NCBI GenBank assembly: GCA_000753945.1
Contig: JQOA01000222.1
Location: 1-16,347 of the forward strand
Reading direction: 5' to 3'
DNA: 16,347 bases
Source of the DNA: Smithella sp. D17
GTDB lineage: Bacteria > Desulfobacterota > Syntrophia > Syntrophales > Smithellaceae
The position numbers and the translations under genes were made by a program. The stretch's first letter is position 1; each line of letters opens with the position of its first letter. Below are positions 1 through 5,791 of the stretch, piece by piece. Under the pieces are notes generated by a model. That model searched no databases. It saw only the letters and a list, made by a program, of their open reading frames with translations, and had not been told where the DNA came from.

Positions 1-88
1 AGTGCCTCCGCTATTTCCGTCGAGATCAGGAAGTCTGAACCTAAAGGTCATCTGCGACGGGAATGACAAATTTGATGCCGATTCCCAT
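1..88. other. Region downstream of glmM, no supported gene
   Basis: Reading on the minus strand, the glmM stop is followed at once by an ATG, but that frame stops after 15 codons. A second minus-strand ATG near position 51 stays open to the window edge for only 17 codons and has no ribosome binding site. The minus strand also reads GTCATTCCCG, the opening of the dispersed repeat units seen elsewhere in this window, so this may be repeat debris. No gene is called. Confidence 0.4.
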
Positions 89-1438
89 TTAGGCCAGTAT
101 CTTTTTCACGACGTCCGCGATTTGGCGGCAGTGGATTTCAGTTTCTTTTTTGGTGGGGCCTTCGACCATGACCCGGCACATATTCTGGGTGCCGGAGTAG
201 CGTACCAGTACCCGTCCTTTGTCACCTAACGCCTTTTCCGCTTTTTTGATTGCGGACATTATTGGGAGTACTGTTTCTATTTCCGGTTTTCTTTTGACGT
301 CAATGTTGATGAGCATTTGCGGGAAAACCTTCATGATGCGGGCAAGTTCCGACAGAGGTTGCCCCGCCTTTTTTATTGCGGCCAGAACCTGTAGAGCGGT
401 AATCAGGCCGTCGCCGGTGGTGTGATGGTCAAGGAAAATTAAATGACCGGAATCTTCCCCGCCGATAATCGCACCGTGCGAGATCATTTCTTCCAGAACA
501 AAGCGATCACCCACATTGGCAAACACTGAATCGATACCGAATTTCTGAAAAGCGACCGTTAAACCCAGATTGCTCATTACGGTACGGACAACCAGATTGT
601 TTTTTAGTCTGCCTTCTTTTTTCAGAATAGCAGAGCATATGGCAAGCATACGGTCACCGGTAATAATTTTGCCCTTATCATCAACGGCAATTACTCTGTC
701 GCCGTCGCCGTCGAAGGCAAAACCAGCGTCAGCCTTTTGTTTCAGTATTGCCGCAGCAAGTGTTTCCGTGTGCTGTGAGCCGCAGTTTAAATTGATGTTT
801 TTGCCGTCCGGTTGATCGAAAAGTGTTTTTACTTCGCAGCCGAGTTCAGTGAAAACTTCAGGGGCTACGCGATAGGTTGCGCCATTGGAACAATCAAGGA
901 CTATTTTCATGCCTTCAGGATTAAGTGTTTTAGGAAAAGTGGATTTCACAAAATCCACATAACGTCCAATAGCGTCATCCAACCGCAATAATTTACCCAA
1001 TTCTTTCGGAGAAGGATTAAGCCGATGCATGTTGTTGGCAAAAATTAGTTCTTCGATTGTGTTTTCTTTTTCGTCGGAGAGTTTAAGTCCTTCGCCATTG
1101 AAAATTTTTATACCGTTGTCCTGCGAGGGATTATGGGAAGCGGAAATGACAATGCCCGCATCGGCGCGCATGTCCTGAGTTAAAAAAGCGATACCCGGTG
1201 TGGGAATTATGCCCACAGAGATGACGTTGACACCCATGGAACAAATACCAGATACGATTGCGCTTTCAAACATATCGCCGGAAAGCCTTGTGTCCCGGCC
1301 GATAATAATACGCGGTTTATGGCCTTTTTTCTTGGAAAGATAGGCTATGGCCCGTCCCACATTTGCGGCAACTTCAGTTGTCATGGGGTATTCGTTAGCA
1401 ATTCCCCTAATGCCGTCGGTGCCGAATAATTTGCCCAT
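89..1438 (-). CDS. glmM: Phosphoglucosamine mutase GlmM
   Basis: Converts glucosamine-6-phosphate to glucosamine-1-phosphate in the cytoplasm, the step before GlmU makes UDP-GlcNAc for peptidoglycan and lipopolysaccharide. The 449-residue length is normal for the family. Visible signatures are the N-terminal GTDGIRG (residues 6-12), the catalytic serine loop ISASHNP with Ser101, the metal-binding DGDGDR (243-248), GGEDSGH in the sugar-binding domain, and a C-terminal phosphate-binding loop RYSGTQNMCRVMVEG. That last loop departs from the common SGTEP form. I chose the ATG at 1438 over a GTG at 1459 because GGGAGG lies about 7 nt before it and the protein then begins MGKLFGTDGIRG, as homologues do. 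It lies about 140 bp after another minus-strand gene and may be cotranscribed with it. Confidence 0.97.
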   Translation of the reverse strand: MGKLFGTDGIRGIANEYPMTTEVAANVGRAIAYLSKKKGHKPRIIIGRDTRLSGDMFESAIVSGICSMGVNVISVGIIPTPGIAFLTQDMRADAGIVISASHNPSQDNGIKIFNGEGLKLSDEKENTIEELIFANNMHRLNPSPKELGKLLRLDDAIGRYVDFVKSTFPKTLNPEGMKIVLDCSNGATYRVAPEVFTELGCEVKTLFDQPDGKNINLNCGSQHTETLAAAILKQKADAGFAFDGDGDRVIAVDDKGKIITGDRMLAICSAILKKEGRLKNNLVVRTVMSNLGLTVAFQKFGIDSVFANVGDRFVLEEMISHGAIIGGEDSGHLIFLDHHTTGDGLITALQVLAAIKKAGQPLSELARIMKVFPQMLINIDVKRKPEIETVLPIMSAIKKAEKALGDKGRVLVRYSGTQNMCRVMVEGPTKKETEIHCRQIADVVKKILA

Positions 1439-1473
1439 AATTTCCCTCCCGATTTCCACTGCGCTTGTGTTTT

Positions 1474-1489
1474 ATTACCGTATGGTAAT
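1474..1489. repeat. Small inverted repeat upstream of glmM
   Basis: ATTACC and GGTAAT (6-bp arms) flank a GTAT loop in the interval between glmM and the upstream small gene. There is no T-run after it on the minus strand, so it is not a standard terminator. Its function is unknown and it could be chance. Confidence 0.35.
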
Positions 1490-1578
1490 TGTTTTTGCAA
1501 CAGAGAAAACAATGGTCTTAATTGCTGATGGTGACGGGACGAAAAAAATAGACGTTATTATGAAGCAGTATGTAATGG

Positions 1579-1848
1579 CTATGGATTGTTGCCTTGTTGG
1601 CCGGCCGGTACTACCAAGTGAATATACCGTCTTGCAAGTATAAGGACGGGGGTGTTCCAATCGCGTCCCGATCCGTCGATTGCCTTCAGTTCCGCATTCA
1701 CGATAGTAAGAAATTCATTGTTTTGAAAATTCAAGTAGTCGGAAAGACGGTTACGATAACTTTCCTGAAGCAACTTCAGGTCGCCCTCCACGCGGTAGCG
1801 ATCCGTTTCCACCACAATTCGCTCATATCGCACTTCTACAGGAGGCAT
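1579..1848 (-). CDS. Small conserved protein, DUF6812-like
   Basis: An 89-residue soluble protein without signal peptide or membrane segment. The stretch VEVRYERIVVETDRYRVEG followed by NRLSDYLN and then FLTIVNAEL resembles a small uncharacterised bacterial family that I recall as DUF6812; the assignment is from memory of the RLSDYLN and FLxVxxA pattern. No biochemical role is known to me. The ATG at 1848 is preferred over one at 1866 because AGGTGA sits 5 nt before it. The start overlaps the end of a 29-codon ORF that begins at 1925, and a consensus promoter lies upstream. glmM follows on the same strand after about 140 bp. Confidence 0.7.
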   Translation of the reverse strand: MPPVEVRYERIVVETDRYRVEGDLKLLQESYRNRLSDYLNFQNNEFLTIVNAELKAIDGSGRDWNTPVLILARRYIHLVVPAGQQGNNP

Positions 1849-1925
1849 TGGATCACCTTTCCCCATAGGATTTTGAAGGCGTCTTCGATCAAGGCTACCG
1901 ATTTGCCAGGATATTGCTTTTTCAT
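1836..1925 (-). CDS. Possible 29-residue leader ORF
   Basis: An ATG at 1925 opens 29 codons ending in TAG at 1836-1838. The stop lies within the first codons of the 1848 gene, so translation could be coupled. The peptide begins MKKQYPGKSVALIEDAFK and is not obviously membrane or signal-like. There is no ribosome binding site, and the predicted transcription start falls on or next to this ATG, so it would have to be translated from a leaderless message. Otherwise the stretch is simply the 5' untranslated region of the 1848 gene. I do not recognise the peptide. Confidence 0.3.
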   Translation of the reverse strand: MKKQYPGKSVALIEDAFKILWGKVIQCLL

Positions 1926-1931
1926 GTTTAG

Positions 1932-1960
1932 ATTATAATAAATTTGGTTTTGTGTGTCAA
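1932..1960 (-). promoter_or_regulatory. Consensus sigma-70 promoter
   Basis: On the minus strand TTGACA (1960-1955) is followed after exactly 17 nt by TATAAT (1937-1932), a full match to the sigma-70 consensus at the optimal spacing. The predicted transcription start is near 1925, which drives the small gene at 1848 and possibly glmM. Confidence 0.75.
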
Positions 1961-1989
1961 TAGAATATCTGCTGTGCGAAAAATACTAT

Positions 1990-2018
1990 TTGACAGAAAT
2001 ATCATTCACCGTTATTTT
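1990..2018 (+). promoter_or_regulatory. Promoter of the toxin-antitoxin pair
   Basis: TTGACA (1990-1995), a 17-nt spacer and TATTTT (2013-2018), followed 29 nt later by the ATG of the BrnT-like gene. It is back to back with the minus-strand promoter at 1932-1960, the two -35 boxes being about 30 bp apart. TA operons usually repress themselves at such a site, but I see no clear operator repeat. Confidence 0.5.
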
Positions 2019-2047
2019 AGCAAAAAGAATGCAATAGGCACACATTT

Positions 2048-2314
2048 ATGAAATATTTTGACTGGAATGACGAAAAAAATCAATCGCGCGGCGTATCATT
2101 TGAACAGGTTGAATTAGCCATTGCAACCGGTGATTTAATAGACCGTTTAACGCATCCGAATCCGGCAAAATATCCTAAGCAAAAAGTATTTTTAGTAAGG
2201 ATTGCGGATTACATCTATTCAGTGCCTTATGTTGAGGATCATGAAAAAATATTTCTGAAAACAATCATACCCAACAGAAAAGCAACAAAGAAGTATCTGG
2301 GAGATAAGCAATGA
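2048..2314 (+). CDS. BrnT/DUF497-like toxin
   Basis: An 88-residue protein with the DUF497/BrnT layout: N-terminal FDWNDEKNQSRGVSFEQV (the W-x-x-x-K-N...GVSFE pattern), then beta strands around KVFLVRIADYIYSVPYVED, and C-terminal FLKTIIPNRKATKKYL, which corresponds to the RKA/RRAT end of BrnT. BrnT proteins are RelE-fold ribonucleases that inhibit translation and are neutralised by a downstream ribbon-helix-helix antitoxin. Toxin-first order and a 4-bp ATGA overlap with the next gene fit this. Only AGG about 11 nt from the ATG resembles a ribosome binding site, so initiation looks weak. Toxin activity is inferred from family and context. Confidence 0.8.
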   Translation: MKYFDWNDEKNQSRGVSFEQVELAIATGDLIDRLTHPNPAKYPKQKVFLVRIADYIYSVPYVEDHEKIFLKTIIPNRKATKKYLGDKQ

Positions 2315-2589
2315 AAAAAAATGTGTATTTAGATGACGACGAAAAAAAATTGGCGGAATCTCTGGGAAATGAAGAATGGGTCTCCGATCTGCCTAAAAAA
2401 GAAAAGCAGAAATACGAGGCCTCCGCGCGCTACAGACTGAACAAACAAATGCGGATCAATATCCGGATGACGGAAAGGGATTTAATGAAAATCCGGGCAA
2501 AAGCCATTGAAGAAGGCATTCCGTATCAGTCCCTCATTTCCATGTTGATTCATAAATATAATGAAGGGAAAATGTCGATTAGAAAGTAA
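2311..2589 (+). CDS. CopG/BrnA-like ribbon-helix-helix antitoxin
   Basis: A 92-residue protein whose ATG overlaps the stop of the BrnT-like gene (ATGA), the classic coupling of a TA pair. Residues about 47-86 (RINIRMTERDLMKIRAKAIEEGIPYQSLISMLIHKYNEG) have the ribbon-helix-helix pattern: a short basic strand, then two helices containing the GIPYQSLISxxIHKY signature of CopG-type antitoxins. The charged N-terminal half probably wraps the toxin. The expected role is toxin neutralisation plus repression of the shared promoter at 1990-2018. The reading is from family pattern and gene order. Confidence 0.82.
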   Translation: MKKNVYLDDDEKKLAESLGNEEWVSDLPKKEKQKYEASARYRLNKQMRINIRMTERDLMKIRAKAIEEGIPYQSLISMLIHKYNEGKMSIRK

Positions 2590-2594
2590 AGAGG

Positions 2595-2646
2595 AACGTC
2601 GGAGCTCAGCAGCGGCTGCAAGACGTCCGCTGCATTAGCTGGTTAG
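2595..2646 (+). repeat. attC-like imperfect inverted repeat
   Basis: Nested complementary blocks are visible: AAC (2595-2597) with GTT (2642-2644), AGCT on each side, and GCAGCGG (2609-2615) with CCGCTGC (2627-2633) around an 11-nt loop. The right end reads GTTAGCC, close to the integron R' core GTTRRRY but with C at a purine position. The left core is AAC without the full RYYYAAC. The arrangement resembles a short integron attC site placed just after a TA cassette. There is no T-run, so it is a poor terminator. A degenerate attC or a chance hairpin are both possible. Confidence 0.4.
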
Positions 2647-2703
2647 CCTTTGCAAAAAATAAATCTGTCCCCTTTCAAAACAGTGACAAACGAGGAACTT
2701 CCG

Positions 2704-3012
2704 TCAAGCGTTTGCCATTCGCCTGACCGGATGGCGTGATGGAGCGGATTTCGTAACTTTTGACTTTAATGGGTATTTCTCAGGGTTTTCCAGATTATCT
2801 ATTTCCAGATCAACATCCAAATCCGGCCAATACAAATGATAGCCGTGCAACAATTTTACAGTTTGGATAGCCTTTATCGTCTGTTCCTTGAAATAAGGGT
2901 AATCCTGATAGTTCAGAAAGTACTCCTGTCCATTTACAAATAGCCACAGTCCGAAGGGCGTAATATTTTCAACGTTGACTGAAATGCCTGCGCCACGCTT
3001 TGACGATTTCAT
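2704..3012 (-). CDS. DUF2442 domain protein
   Basis: A 102-residue protein. Its core, from VENITPFGLWLFVNGQEYFL to KLLHGYHLYWPDLDVDLEID, has the DUF2442 pattern: strand-rich, with a YWPxLDVDLxxxxLxxPxxYPL end. Members are often encoded directly after DUF4160 genes and are regarded as putative antitoxin-like or DNA-associated partners; no function is proven. I prefer the ATG at 3012 because GGAG ends 7 nt before it, whereas the ATG at 3018 is only 1 nt from that motif. The gene overlaps the upstream DUF4160 gene by 44 bp. The C-terminal tail after the domain is basic. Confidence 0.8.
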   Translation of the reverse strand: MKSSKRGAGISVNVENITPFGLWLFVNGQEYFLNYQDYPYFKEQTIKAIQTVKLLHGYHLYWPDLDVDLEIDNLENPEKYPLKSKVTKSAPSRHPVRRMANA

Positions 3013-3211
3013 TTTCATGCTCCTCTATGATTTTTTGTGCTTCGGCCAACTTTTTGGGATTAAGGCCAAAGGAAGTTGCCAAAGACACTATGGGTTCCAA
3101 CCAGAATTTTGCTTCGCCTTTTTCACATGTAACATGAATGTGAATTCGTGATTCTTCATTGGATGGAAAGTAAAATCGATATCCTTTTTCTCTGAATATT
3201 GTTGGACTCAT
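2969..3211 (-). CDS. DUF4160 domain protein
   Basis: An 80-residue protein starting MSPTIFREKGYRFYFPSNEE, followed by HIHV, KGEAKFWLEP and a C-terminal AWRRHF, all matching the DUF4160 family. DUF4160-DUF2442 pairs occur widely as two-gene units resembling toxin-antitoxin modules and are frequent in mobile or cassette DNA; the mechanism is not established. There is no Shine-Dalgarno sequence before the ATG at 3211, and a plausible promoter puts the transcription start at about the ATG, so it may be translated leaderless. The 44-bp overlap with DUF2442 implies coupled expression. Confidence 0.82.
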   Translation of the reverse strand: MSPTIFREKGYRFYFPSNEESRIHIHVTCEKGEAKFWLEPIVSLATSFGLNPKKLAEAQKIIEEHENEIVKAWRRHFSQR

Positions 3212-3217
3212 GATTTC

Positions 3218-3246
3218 AATATAAACTGATTCACTTTTTTAATCAA
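3218..3246 (-). promoter_or_regulatory. Possible promoter of the DUF4160/DUF2442 pair
   Basis: On the minus strand TTGATT (3246-3241), a 17-nt spacer and TATATT (3223-3218). The predicted start is about 7 nt further on, at the DUF4160 ATG. The surroundings are AT-rich, so chance matches are likely. Confidence 0.4.
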
Positions 3247-3325
3247 TACCCACTTCATTCACCTTTAAAAATCAATGTAAATAAACTTTTGCTGCATAGT
3301 ATTTTGTGATATCGGAGTCCTTGAT

Positions 3326-3895
3326 ATGATAATTTTAGAAAGAAAATTTTATCATCGTGACACGCTGCGGGTTGCCCGTGAGCTTTTAGGGAAAAAATTA
3401 GTTCGCCAAATTAATGGTTTCGAACTCTCCGGTGTGATTGTAGAAACGGAAGCCTATTGCGGCAGGGAAGACAGCGCTTGTCATGCTCATCGCGGCAAGA
3501 CGCCGCGCAATGCGGTGATGTTCGGTGAACCCGGTCATGCTTACGTTTATTTTACTTACGGTATGCACTACATGCTCAACCTGGTGACTGAAGCCGCGGA
3601 AAATCCCTGCGCCGTGCTTATCCGCGCTGTTGTGCCGCTTGCCGGAATAGAAGAAATGGAAACCCGCCGAAAAAGGAAAGGTGCGGACTTAACCAATGGC
3701 CCGGCCAAGCTTTGCCAGGCTTTGTCAATTGACAAGTCTTTAAATGGCTGGGATTTGACCTGCGGTAAGGAATTATGGGTGGAAGACTACAAAAAGATTC
3801 CGGCTAAATCAATCATCACTACTCCTCGCATAGGAATAGATTATTCAAAGAAGAAAGACAGAGACGCTCTCTGGCGATTTCTGGTTAAAACCTGA
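3326..3895 (+). CDS. DNA-3-methyladenine glycosylase (AAG/MPG family)
   Basis: Excises alkylated purines such as 3-methyladenine, and hypoxanthine in many members, starting base excision repair. The 189 residues match the usual bacterial length of the AAG family. ARELLGKKLVR near the N-terminus is followed by VIVETEAYCG, whose Glu is the catalytic acid position. Next come SACHAHRGKTPRNAVMFGEPGHAYVYFTYGMHYMLNLV, the conserved nucleotide-flipping region, then VLIRAVVP and LTNGPAKLCQAL, the typical C-terminal signatures. GGAG about 9 nt before the ATG supports the start. It stands alone: minus-strand genes lie on both sides, and a repeat element follows its stop. A cytoplasmic monomer is expected from the family. 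Confidence 0.95.
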   Translation: MIILERKFYHRDTLRVARELLGKKLVRQINGFELSGVIVETEAYCGREDSACHAHRGKTPRNAVMFGEPGHAYVYFTYGMHYMLNLVTEAAENPCAVLIRAVVPLAGIEEMETRRKRKGADLTNGPAKLCQALSIDKSLNGWDLTCGKELWVEDYKKIPAKSIITTPRIGIDYSKKKDRDALWRFLVKT

Positions 3896-3965
3896 AATAT
3901 TCCAAATGTTCATTAACCCGGATTACGCAATAATGATTTTTCTAAACCTCTAAAGTTAATCTCCC

Positions 3966-4087
3966 TGTCATTTCGAGGAGTCCTGACATGTGTCGGGACA
4001 ACGAGAAATCTTAAAAGATTCCTCACCCGCATGCGGGATTCGGAATGACATCCGGGGCAAAGATTTCTCCCTACGGTCGAAATGACA
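3966..4087. repeat. 122-bp element with 11-bp terminal inverted repeats
   Basis: TGTCATTTCGA at 3966-3976 and its exact complement TCGAAATGACA at 4077-4087 bound the element. Inside are a hairpin at about 3980-3999 (GTCCTGACA with TGTCGGGAC), GAGAAATCTT near AGATTCCTC, and the perfect 12-bp palindrome CCCGCATGCGGG at 4026-4037. The right end, read on the minus strand (TGTCATTTCGACCGTAGGGA and on), matches 10008-10033 almost base for base. It carries no gene and lies between two convergent genes. It fits a dispersed MITE/REP-like repeat and may help terminate both transcripts. Confidence 0.75.
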
Positions 4088-4150
4088 TACTGTAAAGATA
4101 TTTATGAAACACTACACTAGATTCAATAGTCTGAAAATTCTTTGATACTT

Positions 4151-5197
4151 TTATTTCTGATAAATTTCCGGGAATAATTTCCAACCGGCGAGAAAAAGAG
4201 AAGCGATAACCGGTCCCAGGATAAAACCGGAAAATCCCATAGCCGCTATTCCGCCGAGTGTAGAAAGAAATATTAAAAGAGAGTGCATCTGAGTGTCACG
4301 GCCCAGAAGAACCGGTCTTAGCAAATTATCCACACTGCTGATAACAATTAAACCGAAGATGAGAATAGCAATGCCCTGCCAGATATGTCCCAGCAATAAC
4401 ATGATAATACCCGCAGGCGCCCAGATTAATGAGCAACCGATAGCGGGGACAATGGAAAGAGCAAACATAAGGACACCCCAGACCAGTGCCCTTTCAATTC
4501 CGGTTATATAAAAAATCATTCCTCCTAAAAAACCCTGAATACCACCGATGATAAAAGTGAATTTTAAAGACGCTTTGGCTGTTGTCAAAAATTGATTAAT
4601 AAAATGTTCCAGATGTTTATTATCTACGGGAATGTTTTCGGTAATGGTTTTCACCAGCCGTTCTCCATCGCGCAGAAAGAAAAACAGACTGTAAAGCATA
4701 ACCGCGAACTGGACAACAACAAGAATTGTGTTTTGCGTGAACTCTGATATGTGACTAAAAACGTAACTGGTAAGAACTTTAAAAGCTTCCTGTGATTTAT
4801 TAATCAGAAAAGTCTGATCCAGGTTCAAACTGGCAAATATCGGCTTTTTGCTCAAAGCTTTCAGCGCTTCGGAAAGAGTGCCTATCCAATTGCTGCTATA
4901 GGAATTAAAGGATTGATAGATATCAATTATTTCCATAATCAGCAGGTCGATGAGTAATCCAACAGGCAGAATTAAACAAAGAATAATACCCATCATCGTT
5001 ATGCCGGCGCAAATATTTGGGTTTACAATCTTTTTATTAATAAATTTGTATAATGGAGCAAATACACTGGCGATCAGGACTGCCCAGAAAACAGCAAAGA
5101 AAAACGGTTTCAAAATGTAAGCTAATAAACCAGTAATAAAAGCCAGCAATATGAGGAAAATAATGTTTTGAAAATTTGCCTGCTGTTTATCTTTCAT
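4151..5197 (-). CDS. AI-2E family transporter (membrane permease)
   Basis: A 348-residue polytopic inner-membrane protein. Hydrophobic segments occur at about residues 10-45 (two), 60-90, 150-175 and then clustered from about 205 to 340, in line with the 7-8 helices of the family. The region from VDNLLRPVLLGRDTQMHSLLIFLSTLGGIAAMGFSGFILGPVIASL is the diagnostic C-terminal signature of PF01594. Characterised relatives export autoinducer-2 (TqsA) or work as Na+/H+ antiporters, so the substrate here cannot be told. The ATG at 5197 has only a weak AGAG upstream. The gene is transcribed divergently from the HesB-like gene and converges on the glycosylase gene. Confidence 0.9.
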   Translation of the reverse strand: MKDKQQANFQNIIFLILLAFITGLLAYILKPFFFAVFWAVLIASVFAPLYKFINKKIVNPNICAGITMMGIILCLILPVGLLIDLLIMEIIDIYQSFNSYSSNWIGTLSEALKALSKKPIFASLNLDQTFLINKSQEAFKVLTSYVFSHISEFTQNTILVVVQFAVMLYSLFFFLRDGERLVKTITENIPVDNKHLEHFINQFLTTAKASLKFTFIIGGIQGFLGGMIFYITGIERALVWGVLMFALSIVPAIGCSLIWAPAGIIMLLLGHIWQGIAILIFGLIVISSVDNLLRPVLLGRDTQMHSLLIFLSTLGGIAAMGFSGFILGPVIASLFLAGWKLFPEIYQK

Positions 5198-5357
5198 GTT
5201 TTATTCTCTTTAAAAAATACGATGATAATTGTAATAAAATATTCAAAAACAATATGTTACAAAATATTTTGCTAATAATATGCTACAGTAACTTTTAAGT
5301 CAATTTATAAATCTGAGCATCAGGCCATGATAAAATAAACAAACTTCCAGAATTTAA

Positions 5358-5385
5358 TTGACATATTAGCAAGTATGGCTATGTT
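5358..5385 (+). promoter_or_regulatory. Promoter of the HesB-like selenoprotein gene
   Basis: TTGACA (5358-5363), a 16-nt spacer and TATGTT (5380-5385), placing the transcription start about 40 nt before the ATG at 5434. The consensus AGGAGG (5421-5426) then gives a 7-nt spacing to that start codon. Confidence 0.55.
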
Positions 5386-5433
5386 AAGCAAAAGGTGGAT
5401 GGGAAAATGTCCCTAGATAAAGGAGGATATATA

Positions 5434-5751
5434 ATGTTTACAGTTTCGGAAAAGGCGTTGGAAGTAATTAAGAATTTTATCAAAGAGAGAAACACGGATC
5501 TTGCAGTAAGGATTACAATGTCCATAGGTTGATCCGGTCCCGCTTTGGGTATGGCTCTGGATGAGCCTAATAATGGTGATGAAGTATTTGAGGAAAAAGG
5601 AACAAAATTTGTCGTTGAGAAAGATATTTTTAATCAGGCAAAGCCAATCAATGTTGATTTTATAAGTACGCCGCAGGGTGATGGCTTTAAAATAAATTCC
5701 AGTCTATCGCCTGCTGAAGGAAGCGGCTGCGGCTCATCTTGCAGTTGCTAG
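5434..5751 (+). CDS. HesB/IscA-like selenoprotein (in-frame TGA = Sec33)
   Basis: An A-type Fe-S carrier-like protein of 105 residues, provided the TGA at 5530-5532 is read as selenocysteine. The ATG at 5434 has AGGAGG 7 nt upstream. The first 32 codons (MFTVSEKALEVIKNFIKERN...) give the HesB/IscA N-terminus, and the same frame continues after the TGA as SGPALGMALDEPN. The TGA therefore takes the place of Cys in the family motif GCSG (IscA Cys35). The other ligand cysteines are in the C-terminal GCGSSCSC (Cys99, 103, 105). A SECIS-like hairpin lies 20 nt after the TGA. A HesB-like selenoprotein family is known from prokaryotic selenoproteome surveys; its exact role is not settled. Without recoding the gene would be misread as starting at TTG 5545. 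The gene forms a single-gene unit with its own promoter and terminator. The alternative, a nonsense mutation, is much less likely. Confidence 0.9.
5530..5567 (+). promoter_or_regulatory. UGA-Sec codon and bacterial SECIS hairpin
   Basis: After the TGA (5530-5532), GGCTC (5553-5557) and GAGCC (5563-5567) form a 5-bp stem with the loop TGGAT (5558-5562). The apical loop begins 25 nt beyond the TGA and has G at its second position. This agrees with the bacterial SECIS rules of a loop roughly 16-37 nt downstream with a G in the first two loop positions. A weaker CCC/GGG hairpin (5539-5549) lies between. SelB would bind here to deliver Sec-tRNA; selB is not in this window. Confidence 0.72.
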
Positions 5752-5758
5752 AAGTTCA

Positions 5759-5785
5759 GGGAGAGAATTTTCTCTCCCTTTTTTT
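5759..5785 (+). terminator. Rho-independent terminator after the selenoprotein gene
   Basis: GGGAGAGAA (5759-5767) pairs perfectly with TTCTCTCCC (5770-5778), followed by seven Ts (5779-5785). It starts 7 nt after the selenoprotein stop codon and ends 6 nt before the TPR gene start. Confidence 0.93.
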
Positions 5786-5791
5786 AATATC

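Noticed and set aside
1475..1660. 61-codon minus-strand ORF between the small gene at 1848 and glmM
   Set aside because: It overlaps the end of the 1848 gene in another frame, has no ribosome binding site and no family resemblance.
5530..5532. In-frame TGA taken as a pseudogene or frameshift
   Set aside because: The frame and family match are intact on both sides, the TGA replaces the conserved Cys, and a SECIS-like hairpin follows, so recoding explains it better.
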